A DNA stretch of 64,000 nucleotides from Macrosoma leucophasiata (lineage: Eukaryota > Arthropoda > Insecta > Lepidoptera > Hedylidae), in the NCBI GenBank assembly GCA_036365455.1, contig JAWQUS010000016.1, positions 15,833,001 through 15,897,000 of the forward strand. Direction: 5' to 3'. The translations under genes and the position numbers were made by a program. Shown here one piece after another: positions 21,277 through 31,849 of this stretch. Under the pieces are notes generated by a model. The model was not told the origin of the DNA and made no database searches. It saw only the letters and a list, made by a program, of their open reading frames with translations. The first letter of the stretch is position 1. Each line of letters opens with the position of its first letter.

Positions 21277-24200
21277 ATGAGTCGGTCACCGAAGAGAAAA
21301 ATACAGTATTTGGCGGGCATTTGTGGTGCGTATTAGGCGGGAATATTTGAAATATGAATTTGATGTTCATGTAATTTAATTTTATTATTTTCACTCAATA
21401 GTATCTTTCGCGTTTACGTTTACTGGAGCTACACTATCATGGCCATCGCCTGCGATTCCAAAGTTCAAAAGTGGTGAAGCCGATTTGCAAATAACTGATG
21501 TAAGTATATTAAATAGGTATTGTAAGTTTTATTTAAAGAAAAATGGAAAGAAAAATTTGACTTCAGGCGAGACTCAAAGGCCGCGAGTCTGGCCTGAAGT
21601 CAAATTTTTCTTTCTATTTTTCTTTAAATAAAATAAATTTCACAAGCATGTGTTAATGCGAAATAATATAAAACAGGTATTGTAAGTGTCTACTAGGTCC
21701 AAAAGATATCACATTTTTATGTTTATCAGTTAAATAGTTTCGTATCCTTAGTTGTTACTTTACAGAATTATAATTATTTGTAATAAAGTCTGAATATACT
21801 TTACACATACTATATTTTTAAATAATGGAAGTGGCAAACAAGCAGGCAGTTCACATTGATGTTAGGTGATGACTGCAGCCTATAGACGCCCACACAAAGA
21901 CCAAGGTCAAAATGCAGATCTATGTGTTACCACTCCTGAGGCCTAAGGTGTTATGTCTCTGTGCCGGAAATTACAGAGCCGTACATTACCACCTGACCGG
22001 AACACGATAGTGTTGAAAACTACCATTTAGCGGCAAGTATATTAGGTAATGCAGTGGTGCCTACGCCTGCGAAATCCGTCACTGGAGCTCTACCACCAGT
22101 AAAAACTTACCTATTAATTTCGGTTTCTCAAAAACATTTTTTTTGAATTAATCAAATTGGACTCGCGAAAAAAAAATCGGTTGGTGCCGTAGTGCTAGCA
22201 GGCTATCAACTGTTTTTACAACTGAGGCCCCGGTCGCGATTCCTGGTCGAGGAGTAAGTCATATATTTCTTTTCTCACCAGAAAAGATTCCTCGTTTGGG
22301 ATAGAATATTTTTATTTACGAATTATACATAATATACTAGCTGTGCCCATGCCTACGTCATCGTCCGCGTAAATATTGAATAATAATTTTGTTGAATTCT
22401 ACGCGGAACTCGCGGGCACAGCTAGTCAATATATTATATAGCTATTATGTAGGCAGGGTTCATCGTTATCAAATCCCTCGTGAACAACGTTGTTGATAGA
22501 GTCGTCGAGAGTGACGTTCCTTATAGAATAACCAAACGGTATTCACTAGAAGGTCAGCCTACGCCCCGACCCCCGCACTCTCCGATGATGAGATAAAGAA
22601 ACTATATGTATGAGGATATTTCCAGCTATACATAGTTCTAAAACCAACTACAACGTCTTCGGGGATTTCATCATTTCGAAATTGGATGTTCGAGGCGACC
22701 ATGAGGTGAAAGTCGGACAAATTGGAGGTGTTTCCTCGGTGCTACAATATGGGGTTCTTCAAAAATGGCGTCAAAAGAGTCCTTCAAGGCTGGCAGTGCT
22801 TTAGCGACTCCTCTGGTGTTGCAAATGTTCATAGGCGACTATAACTACTTTCCATCATGTGGCCCGTCTGCTTGTCTGTCAATTCCATGATATAAAAAAA
22901 AATTGGATATGGGCGAAGAAACACCAAGGGCAGACACTGGCTAACTTAATGGAGAAAGAGAGCCTCTGTATGATAAACCTTTTCTTCAAGAAATTGCCGT
23001 GCCGTGTGGACCTGTGTCAGTCCTGACGGTGCGACAACACATGAGATTGACTTCATTCTGTCCACGTACTGACATACAATATTCAGTGATGTCTCTGTGA
23101 TCAATTCTGTTAAAACTGGAAGCGATCACCCAATAGTATGAGACACACTGAATATAATTGTCAAGCCGGAGATATCTCGGCTGCTGAATTCTACGCTCCC
23201 ACCAGCTCCTGTCCAAATGCAATACCCCGAGAGATTCCTTTGAAAAAATTGAGCTGCAAAATAGCTTTGAATGTCTGAATGGTTGTGATAGATGTGGAAG
23301 AATAGAATAATGTATTCGTGGAGACTGTTCGCAATAGGGGAGGTTGAGATTTTCATTACCCTCGACACTAATAAGACCAAAAAGATTACCAGCTTTACTC
23401 TTAAGCTAAGTTCGTATGACCGCGCGGAGCCGCGCGTCGTCGAGCGGTAAGAGCATTCACATGACGGCAAATGTATGCGCGGCAGTCTGGCATCAACATT
23501 GCTTAAGAATGGACGTAGAGGAGGTAATTTGCTTATGGATTTTATACCGAAGGCTGATACGTATCTAGCGGTATGGTTCTGAACTATTCTGAAGTCCCCT
23601 GAAGACGCATTAGTGTATAGGCGGCTTCTCAGACAGATATCCAAGTCACAGACTCGGGACTCTTTAAAACCTAGGTTCATCGCTGATTAGATGTTTTTTC
23701 GTCTGTTCCAGAGTTGAACCTGTAGTAAAAATTATTCATAAATTCACTCCATATAGTATTTATGTACTCTCAGAACACTCTTCGTATACTTGTAGAAAAA
23801 CTCGATAAATCATGTATCAAATATATATCGCAAAAGAACCCATGCGGATAAGCAAACTTTTTCTTGGTATTACACCGTGACCGTGAACCGCCGCCGTCTG
23901 AAATAACAGTAAGTTTTTTATTTTGCATTAGACCCAGACATCATGGGTGGTGGCTCTAGCACCGCTGGGTGCTATGCCTGGGTGCTACTTGGGGCAGGTT
24001 CTGAGCGAGCGAATCGGTCGCCGCCGCACCGTTTTCGCATCAACACTACCTGGACTTATTGGTGCGGTATGTTCTTTATTTTATTTAATTAATTTAAAAT
24101 CAAATAAACCAAATAACATGTTGATGGTAAGTTAAATATTGGTAATTTATTAACAAAATATTGATGATTTCAGGCTATAATAATGTTTACAAGAATACCC

Positions 24201-27200
24201 GAGATGATGTACTTCGCTAGAATCATAATGGGTCTATCGAACGGCATAACTGCAGTGGTAAGTAAGTAGTTAACACTTCCACCTGCACTTTTCTGAGATA
24301 ATCGCGTTAATACAAGAAAAAAGTAAAGCTTAATCTATGTAAATAAAAATGATCATCAAATGTTTGTAAACGCATAACTTCCAAACGACTGCACCAAATT
24401 GGAGAAACTGTTATTTTATGTGTTCGTTATTGTCAGGTGATATTACTCAGGAATGTTATCGAAAGAACCTCTAAATTTCTAAAACGTGTATCGCTTTTAA
24501 AAATATTTTTACCTCGCCGGAATAAAAATGATCCTTCCTGTAAACAGAAGTAGACATCCATGTTAAGTACGTAAACTTTAATTCATAACATCTTTTATAA
24601 CACAAAGCGAAATAGATAATTTAATTTGATTTCAGGTAACGATGATATATTTAACTGAAATAGCCGACAAAGAGATACGCGGCGCGCTAGGGATGTTGGT
24701 TCAAGTTATGAACAACTTGGGCGGCCTCCTGGTGTACGGGATAGGGCCGTTCGTGTCCTACAACACGCTAAATAGTATAATGATATCGATACCTGTATGC
24801 TGTGCTCTGTTGTGTGTGTGGATACCCGAGTCGCCATACTACCACCTGATAAACGGTCGCTTGGATGCGGCGAAGAAGGAGTTCATGGTTATAAAATGCA
24901 ATAAAGACCAAAAGGTAACGAATTAATTATAAAGCTGAATCATAGAATTTTGAACAACCCCATGTTGTAGCACCGAATACCGCAGACATACCGCGGTCAC
25001 TTCGCCAAAATTCCATACAAACACTTAATTTGGTCTCTATTACACAGACATCAGTGACGTGGATTTACTCGTGCACCTGTATGCGTAGCACATAGAGAGG
25101 GGAGGAGGTTGGATGAGGCGGGGAAATCGGGCGGGACTTCGAAGTGTCCATTCCACAGAACAGTAGTTTTTTCTGTTCTGTGGTCCATTCTATACGTAGT
25201 ATTATTAGTTATAATACTACTATGAATATGAAATAATTTATTACATATTCTCTGCCTCAGAGGGAAGTTCCTTCCACAATTAATTGTCTTTTGGTTGAAA
25301 TGGTACTGATGATGTCAACGCCTTAAAGCTCTACCACCAGTCTAATTAAATATGAAATCACATTAATCGTTACTTCGAATTTTCAATAGACTTTAAATGG
25401 TGCCCCATTTATGTTGCAGTGGGTTGATGAACAATTGGGCAATATAAGATTGCATGTGCAAGCAAGCATGGAAAACAAGACTACACTGAAAGAGCTTTTA
25501 ACCAACATGCAGTATCGTAAAGCCGTTTACATTATAGCTGGTGAGATTTTTCATGAGTCGATATTTTTTTAACAAATGTAGTTTTTTTGTGATTTGTGTT
25601 ATAAAAATTATACCAGTAGGGGCAGTAGGTATGATTATAACCATAGCTTTGTTATCTTTTCACGCTTGTTGCGGAAACAATTTCATATTTCATTTATTTA
25701 CATCGTTTTACCGTGGTTTTACCTACTTACTCACTTACGTTCAGTTCCATTAAAATATTTGTTAAAGTTGTGGTTTATGTCAAATTTAGCAATAACAGTA
25801 AGTAACGAAGTGACTTCGAAATGCGTTGCACCAGTGATATGACAAAAATATGTCTAATTTATATAGTTTAATTTAACAGTCTGAAAACCTAAATTTTCTG
25901 TTGAATAGTTTTCTCAAATCCTAGATATTTTTTTAAAAAACCTTGTAAACGATACGATGTGTTGTGCGTGAAAATAAATAAACATACCCACATTATGTAG
26001 GTACCCTGAAACAAAACATTTTTCAAGATTTTATTCATACCAAATTACAGCTTTCTACTAAGAGTCTCCGTGCTTAACTGTAATGGTTCCTTGTAAGCTA
26101 CGGCACCCTAAAAAGGGCAATCTCTTTTGCAGGTCTGAAAGTATTACAATACATGACGGGTATCTTGGCGGTGCAGTCGTACTTGGGGATGATATTTTTG
26201 CAGAGCAGCTCCATATCGGGCGCGTACGCGAGCATCGTGTATGGATTGGTGCAGTTGATCGCGGGTGAGTCATGAACGAGGACGTGACCACCCCAGCGCC
26301 CACTAGCGGAAGAATTTTCTTCTCATCATCATCATCATTTCAGCCAAAAGACGTCCACTGCTGAACAAAGGCCTCCCCCAAAGAATGCCACAATGAACGG
26401 TCCCGGGCTGCCCTCATCCAGCGATTGCCCGCGACCTTCACCAGGTCGTCGGTCCACCTCGTGGGGGGCCTGCCTACGCTTCGTCTTCCGGTACGTGGTC
26501 GCCACTCCAGAACTCTTCTGCCCCAACGGCCGTCAGTTCTGCGAGCTATGTGCCCTGCCCACTGCCACTTCAGTTTCGCTATTCGGTGGGCTATGTCGGT
26601 TACTTTGGTTCTCATGCGGATCTTCTCATTTCTGATTCGATCTCGCAGAGAAACTCCGAGCATAGCCTTCTCCATTGCTCTCTGAGTGACCTTGAGCCTT
26701 CTTATGAGGCCCATAGTGAGCGACCACGTTTCAGTTCCGTATGTCATCACTGGCAACACACACTGGTCAAAGACCTTCTTCTTCAGACACTGCGGTAAAT
26801 TGGACGAGAAGATATAACGCAGCTTCCCGAACGCTGCCCATCCGAGTTGGATTCGGCGATTGACCTCTTTCTCGAAGTTGGACCTACCTAACTGGACCGT
26901 TTGTCCCAGGTATACATAATCGTCAACAACTTCGAGTGTAGTACCCTCGACCATAACAGGAGTGGGCGTAACAAGGAGATTCGACATACATTTTCTTCTA
27001 CTGGAAGATAATTCTTCCACTATTGCAGCCAGTCAACCGAACGGTTTTGACGCAGAACGCCACTTTCGCAAAACGTCATGAATTAGATTGATTGCTTTGT
27101 GAATGACATTCTGCGAAAGTGACTTTTTGCGAAAAAGACTTTCTGAGAAAATTACCTTTTGCGAAAATGACTTTCTGCGGAAGTCACAATTTTTTTCGAG

Positions 27201-29842
27201 ATGACGTTTTGCGAAAGTGACTTTCTGCGTCAAAACCAACCGAACAATGGCGGTCTTCCAGTAGTAAAAATAACAACGCGGAATGGGCAGCAGCGTCCCT
27301 CAATAGATCGCCAATCCTGGTAGGCGCCTACCAGTCGTGGCGATTATGGCATATTGTTCGCTTATGCTGTTATGGGTGTCTTAGTCCAGCCGGACAAACC
27401 GTGAACGTCTTTCGGTTGGAGTGATGATGATGATGATGAGTCGATATTTTATTGTAAAAAGGCAAAACTTGTGGAAATTGTATCTGCTTCAAGTATTTGG
27501 GGTATGTAGGGTCATTCAACACTCTCGCCCACTGCTACATCACTGTAGGGTCACTAGGGTGGGCATTCTCTTATGCTGAGAATCTATAATCCAAAAATTC
27601 AAGCAGATCATTTTCTAAGGCCGGCGATACTTTCATTTTGCGCGAAAATTATATCTGAATCTCAGGCGAGTGACTTAAATGTAGGTATTACTTCTAGCAC
27701 ACCGCGGACACTCCGCCAAAATTCCATACAAACGCATTTTGGTTTCTATCCATCAGTGACGTGTATTTACACGCGCACCTGTGTGCGTAGCAGGTACAAA
27801 ACACCAACCGTCGCCCATAAGAGAGGAAGGGGTTGTGTATGTGTGCAAATCGGGCGGGATTTCGAAGTGTCCATTCTATACGTAGTATTATTACATATTC
27901 TCTGCTTCTAGGGACTAGAAAATAGGCATGTAATGCATTGGCACCTTTCAAATTTTTCCTGGTTTCGGTGGACCTCCTTGATACATTTATATCACATTCC
28001 CATATTTTTTATTCACGTCTAGACCCCCATCGACTCTTTCATGGACCCCAGCGGAACCTCCTGGACCACTTTGAGAATCACTGGTATTGTGTTTGAAATG
28101 GGACAGGGAATGGATTAAATTATTTAATTTTGTTTTTGTCTATAGATTTCGGTCTTATTTCGCCACCTTTTGATTGCACGTTATCCCACGTCACACTGCA
28201 TACATATTCGAATAGTAGTACAGTTATAGTACCTATTTATTGAATGATATTCGCTCGAAAATAAACTTAACTCCTAATTAGTGTCGTCGAAGAAATGTCC
28301 AGTCGGTCGCGTCGGAACCTTATTTGTGAGGTAATAAAGTCAAATTTGCAATGGGTTTGGATCACCCAAAACATTCATTCACCCAGTACATTGGCAGTCT
28401 ACAGTACAGAAACTAAACACGTCATGTGTGCCAATTTTTATTAACATTGTTTGAAATCTTTATAACTGCGGAGCAGTCGTTTAAATATTCAGATTAAATA
28501 AGCGTCATGTCATTAGACAACCTGACAATGCAAAAGTGTCTATAAATATAATCCTGAATTTATGATGTCCCTATTCTGTTTCAAGGTGATAAAATACATT
28601 GTATGATAAGATTACAATTGTCTTGTCACTATAGGAAGTCAATAATAAAATAGGAATCTTATCTTATGTTATATGTGTGTAAATAATTCATTCATACGTA
28701 TGCATATATCAATAAGCCACAAGTTTGGGGAACAAAGAAGACAATAGTGTTGTGAGTCATTAGGGCAGATTTTTTGGAAGTGGCAAACAAGCATGCAGTT
28801 TACATTGATGTTAAGTGATGACTGCAGCCTATAGACACCCACACAAAGACCATGGTCAAAATGCAGATGCGTTTTCACTCCTGAGGCCTAAGGTGTTATG
28901 CCTCTGTGCCGGAAATTACAGGGCTGTACTAATGTACACTACTAGTGTTCAGCACTATCGTGTTCCGGTCAAGTGGTAATCCACTTGACCGGAACACGAT
29001 AGTGCTGAACACTACCATTTAGCAGCAAGTATATTAGGTATTGCGGTGGCGCAGATGCCATCTGCAGCATACGTCAACGTAAAAACCAGAGAACACGGTT
29101 AAGCTTTGCTTTTCAAGACATTTATAATTCGTCAGAAATTACAGGGTCGTTTACCAAAATTTGTTGGAAGTGTTTACTGATTAGATTGTGGGTGTTTACT
29201 GTCACTCTACCCATTCAAGTACCTATGTACCAACAGTCACTAGAAAACCTATTACCTACTGGATTTCTACTACCAGTACAAACATCAGAGTACCAATAGT
29301 AATAACACAATATTATTGCAGGGATCGGCGCAACATTCTTAGCAGACCGTTTCGGTCGTCGAGTGCTGATGTTCATATCGAGTATCGGTGTCGCCGTTTC
29401 CATGACAACGGTTGGCGTATACTTCTTCTTGCAAGACTTTGTTCGAGTTAGCCCCGAAACATTGTCCTCCATATCATCCTTACCCCTAATAGGAATACTG
29501 GGCTTCAACATATTGTATGCCGTTGGCATAGGCAACCTCCCGTACATAATGCAGGCGGAGCTATTTCCTATCAATGTAAAAACTGTAGCGTCGAGCTCGG
29601 CGACCATGGTTGCTTGCGTACTCAATTTTGCAGTGACAAAGTCCTATAATGGTATGAAAGAGGCTTTTGGGCACTACACTGTGTTTTGGAGCTTTGCCAC
29701 CATAGCGTATATCGGAGTATTCTTTATATATTTCTTCGTGCCAGAAACGAAGGGCAAAACTTTGGAGGAAGTACACGATGATATGCAGCAGGTAGACGGC
29801 GAGAGGCTTAATGTTAGGAGGGACGATACGGAAGAATTATAA
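21277..29842 (+). CDS. Sugar porter (facilitated trehalose transporter Tret1-like), copy 1
   Basis: Eight coding exons: 21277-21325, 21402-21499, 23932-24066, 24174-24257, 24636-24914, 25420-25540, 26133-26264, 29322-29842. All joins are GT-AG and in frame, giving 472 residues, the normal size. It is a major-facilitator sugar transporter with twelve membrane helices, expected in the plasma membrane. Landmarks are 'SERIGRRRTVFA' after helix 2, 'WIPESPYY' after helix 6, 'LADRFGRRVL' in the 8-9 loop and 'VPETKGKTLEE' at the C-terminus. The helix 7 motif of sugar porters, normally QQxSGIN-like, reads 'LQYMTGILAVQSY', so the substrate may be unusual. Intron 7 is about 3 kb, full of LINE, MITE and retroposon insertions. 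Paralogous to the gene at 45552-58037. The exact sugar is not predictable. Confidence 0.9.
21528..21674. repeat. 147-bp mini fold-back element of the tRNA-like family, with 13-bp target duplication
   Basis: The inserted block starts 'tttatttaaagaaaaatgg' and ends 'gcgaaataatataaaac'. 'aggtattgtaagt' occurs immediately before (21515-21527) and after (21675-21687). The tRNA-like core has collapsed to a hairpin whose arms are the 3' end of the tRNA-like gene and the T-run flank. It lies in intron 2 of transporter 1, 15 bases after exon 2. Confidence 0.88.
21815..22106 (-). mobile_element. Poly-A-ended retroposon copy (GGTAGAGCTCC family)
   Basis: Opposite orientation to the copy at 20601; both ends are present. 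Confidence 0.85.
22336..22426. mobile_element. Two Helitron 3' ends, head to head
   Basis: 'actagctgtgccc' on the left and 'gggcacagctagt' on the right enclose about 70 bases. Both are the CTAGT terminus of lepidopteran-type Helitrons. Confidence 0.55.
22600..23220 (+). pseudogene. Decayed LINE endonuclease domain, interrupted by a SINE-like piece
   Basis: The + strand reads in broken frames as an apurinic-type endonuclease region: 'SKTNYNVFGDFIISKLDVRG', then 'RTLANLMEKESLCMINLFFK', then a DFI/L-like stretch before 'CPRT'. The piece at 22735-22895 ('gcgtcaaaagagtccttcaa', 'gttgcaaatgttcataggcg') belongs to another repeat, also seen at 44870 and 49150. 23220-23700 shows no recognisable content. 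Confidence 0.55.
24966..25265. repeat. Dispersed repeat, pair with 27690-27915
   Basis: It shares 'gccaaaattccatacaaac', 'atcagtgacgt', 'aaatcgggcgggacttcgaa' and 'gtgtccattc' with the second copy, in the same order and orientation. Class unknown. Confidence 0.75.
26324..27042 (-). mobile_element. RTE-type LINE 3' fragment encoding the RT C-terminus
   Basis: A 226-residue open frame on the - strand includes 'VVDDYVYLGQTVQL', 'VLPVMTYGTETWSLT', 'RAMEKAMLGVSLRDRIR' and 'RWTDDLVKVAGNRWMRAARD', the thumb and tail of RTE-clade reverse transcriptase. It is truncated at the 5' end and ends in a CATCAT tail on the low-coordinate side, typical of RTE 3' ends. It starts just inside intron 7 of transporter 1. 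Confidence 0.88.
27043..27237. mobile_element. 195-bp hAT-like MITE with 8-bp target duplication and internal iterations
   Basis: Inverted termini 'ggttttgacgcagaa' are flanked by 'aaccgaac' at 27035-27042 and 27238-27245. The interior repeats variants of 'gcgaaaatgactttctg' about every 25-30 bases. The host repeat without the insertion is seen near 45055-45080, where 'gtcaaccgaacaatggc' (in reverse) is uninterrupted. Confidence 0.85.
27246..27440 (+). mobile_element. SINE-like repeat with (GAT)n tail
   Basis: It includes 'gatcgccaatcc', 'cgtggcgattatggcatat' and a GATGATGAT tail. It is related to 37110-37230 and, in reverse, to 44930-45080. Confidence 0.6.
27690..27915. repeat. Dispersed repeat, pair with 24966-25265
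   Basis: Second copy of the unclassified repeat within the same gene. Confidence 0.75.
28772..29060 (-). mobile_element. Retroposon copy (GGTAGAGCTCC family) with an internal snap-back
   Basis: It matches the family from the 'gtggcaaacaagc' end. In the middle, the segment 'gcactatcgtgttccggtca' is present in both orientations, forming a perfect hairpin at 28943-29014 that other copies lack. Confidence 0.85.
28943..29014. repeat. Perfect hairpin, 34-bp arms, 4-base loop
   Basis: Arms 28943-28976 and 28981-29014 around 'taat'. It arose within a retroposon copy, so it is a secondary rearrangement. Confidence 0.95.
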
Positions 29843-29967
29843 CGATTTCTGAAAGTTATAAGACATAAGAATAACATTGATGGTGGTTATTTAAATATAA
29901 GAAAATGAAATATTTTTAGTGCCAACATATTTTTTTATGTATTGATATTATGACCCGTTGGTTGAGG

Positions 29968-29973
29968 AATAAA
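29968..29973 (+). promoter_or_regulatory. Polyadenylation signal, transporter 1
   Basis: AATAAA 126 bases after the stop, just before the TIR element at 29991. Confidence 0.6.
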
Positions 29974-29990
29974 TAAATATAAAAAAATTA

Positions 29991-30561
29991 GGGCGCCTTC
30001 AAAGTTGCAAAGTGCCGCGCGGCGGCAGCGCGTCTGCAGCGCTAGGTTTGAGAATCGTAGTGTTGTGCATTTAGTTTCACGATGAACTCTGACGTAGAAA
30101 CTGGTATTAGTGTTACTATTAAAACGAAAAAGAATTTTGGACAAAAATAATTACCTAAGAAAACGTTGCCGTTATTTTGTATAACAATGACTAATAATTT
30201 CAGAAATACTTGAGATTGTCAAGAAAATAATTTTAAGAATTACTTCCCGGTTTAGAACATTAAAATGGAAAACGAAAATAAATACATTCAAAAATACTTT
30301 TTGTGCTGATTGAAATGATGAAATTCATAATACCTATTATAGTTTTATTTTTCAAGTACCTATATAACATTAAAGTTTGCTTTTAGTTGTCATTATTCTC
30401 CGAAAATAAATTCTCATACATAGCCGATATATCAGTCAAGTGCGTACAGTCACTAGTAGATCGATGAAAAACCGCGCGGCTGCAGTGCGTCTATCGCGCG
30501 TTTTTTATTTATACGGATTCATAAAACAGCGCGGCCCTTTGCTACCTATTTGAAGGCGCCC
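29991..30561. mobile_element. 571-bp non-autonomous DNA transposon, termini GGGCGCCTTCAAA
   Basis: 'gggcgccttcaaa' and its inverse bound the element, with TA on each side. GC-rich subterminal words ('ccgcgcgg') occur at both ends. No open frame. The superfamily is uncertain because a TA flank fits mariner but the termini do not look typical. Confidence 0.75.
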
Positions 30562-30746
30562 TAAATAAACCAATCATAAAGTCAACAACACAGTACAAAG
30601 AGTTACCTTTTTAATCATTTTTAGTAATTTAATATTTTGTATCTACATGTTTATAATGATTAATATGTAGACGTTTGCATTTTCTATAGTAAATATGTTA
30701 AAGATTAATGTCGAGGAGCTCATTACTGGTTAATTATTATCTAGTG

Positions 30747-31285
30747 CAGCGGTCGGCAACCTTTAAGCAGGCAAGGGCCACATGGTGGCAAAATCTGCTA
30801 AAGACAGGCCGTGCTAATATTACAAAAAAAAAACAATTGTATGAAATTTGATAAACATGAAACATTTTATTGGTAAAAAAAATATGTATTTGAAGTTGCA
30901 ATTCGTAGAATGGCTCTCAAATGCTCACCTGAGAGACGAGAAGCATATTTATTTTTTCTATAGTTGAGAATTGAAAAGTTTGTTGGCATAAATTAGTGCT
31001 ACCAAAAAATGTAATGAACTGCTAAGCAAACCTTTTCAATTCGTCAAAATCAGATGGTAAGCTACCATAAAATTAAACAAGGTCATTGATTTCACTAAAA
31101 CTAAAAGAACTTTTGAGAGCATCATTAGACTGGCGATCAATTACGTTCATCTGTAAATGACTCGGTACTGTATCCACACCACACTGAACGGTCAATCGTG
31201 CGTGGTTCGAACATATACCTATGAATTATTTACAAAACATTCACGGGCCGCAAGCTACCCGCGGGCCGCGTGTTGCCGACCGCTG
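30747..31285. mobile_element. 539-bp hAT non-autonomous transposon
   Basis: Termini 'cagcggtcggcaac' and 'gttgccgaccgctg' are the hAT consensus type, and 'atctagtg' is duplicated at 30739-30746 and 31286-31293 (8 bp, as expected for hAT). 'gggccgc' words lie near both ends. Confidence 0.92.
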
Positions 31286-31789
31286 ATCTAGTGAAATGTA
31301 CCTAAATTATTATTATTGTTGACATTTATTTATTTTTTAATTAATTACTATGATTTCAGATCAGCTGGAATAATTGTTACTATTACTAATATTTTTTATT
31401 ATTTTTAATTTTTCTTTATGAAATATTCTTATTGGTGGATGTGTAAAATTGTGTTTTTACAATATGACTATTAAATAGTGCACTTACATGTGCATGAGTT
31501 CAAGTAGTCCATACATTAAGTAAATCACTGTAATTTCTCACACTTGAAATGTCGTCATCTATCATGATGATATTTTTTTTTAACAATTTTCTTTTCAAAA
31601 AATATCTACTGTTTCGAAAAGGCAAATCGTTCTGCCGCCTGAAAACAACCACTTAAATGTCACCTTGTATAGTCTAATAGTCTACCTCAGATACGTATTT
31701 CTATACAGAAAATATAATATTATCAAAATAAAAATGCGGTGTGTGACTGAATAAAATGTATTCAATGAATAAAATATGTAATACAATTA

Positions 31790-31795
31790 TTTATT
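31790..31795 (-). promoter_or_regulatory. Polyadenylation signal, eIF3d
   Basis: AATAAA on the - strand, about 55 bases past the eIF3d stop. Confidence 0.65.
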
Positions 31796-31849
31796 ACTCG
31801 TAGTACTACAGGTCCCCATGTTTGGATATAAATAGGGGATGGGTAACCG

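Noticed and set aside
23126..23680. 184-residue open frame on the - strand
   Set aside because: It runs antisense to a decayed LINE endonuclease region for part of its length and shows no domain or splice partner.
29215..29625. Long - strand open frame across transporter 1 exon 8
   Set aside because: Antisense shadow of the real exon.
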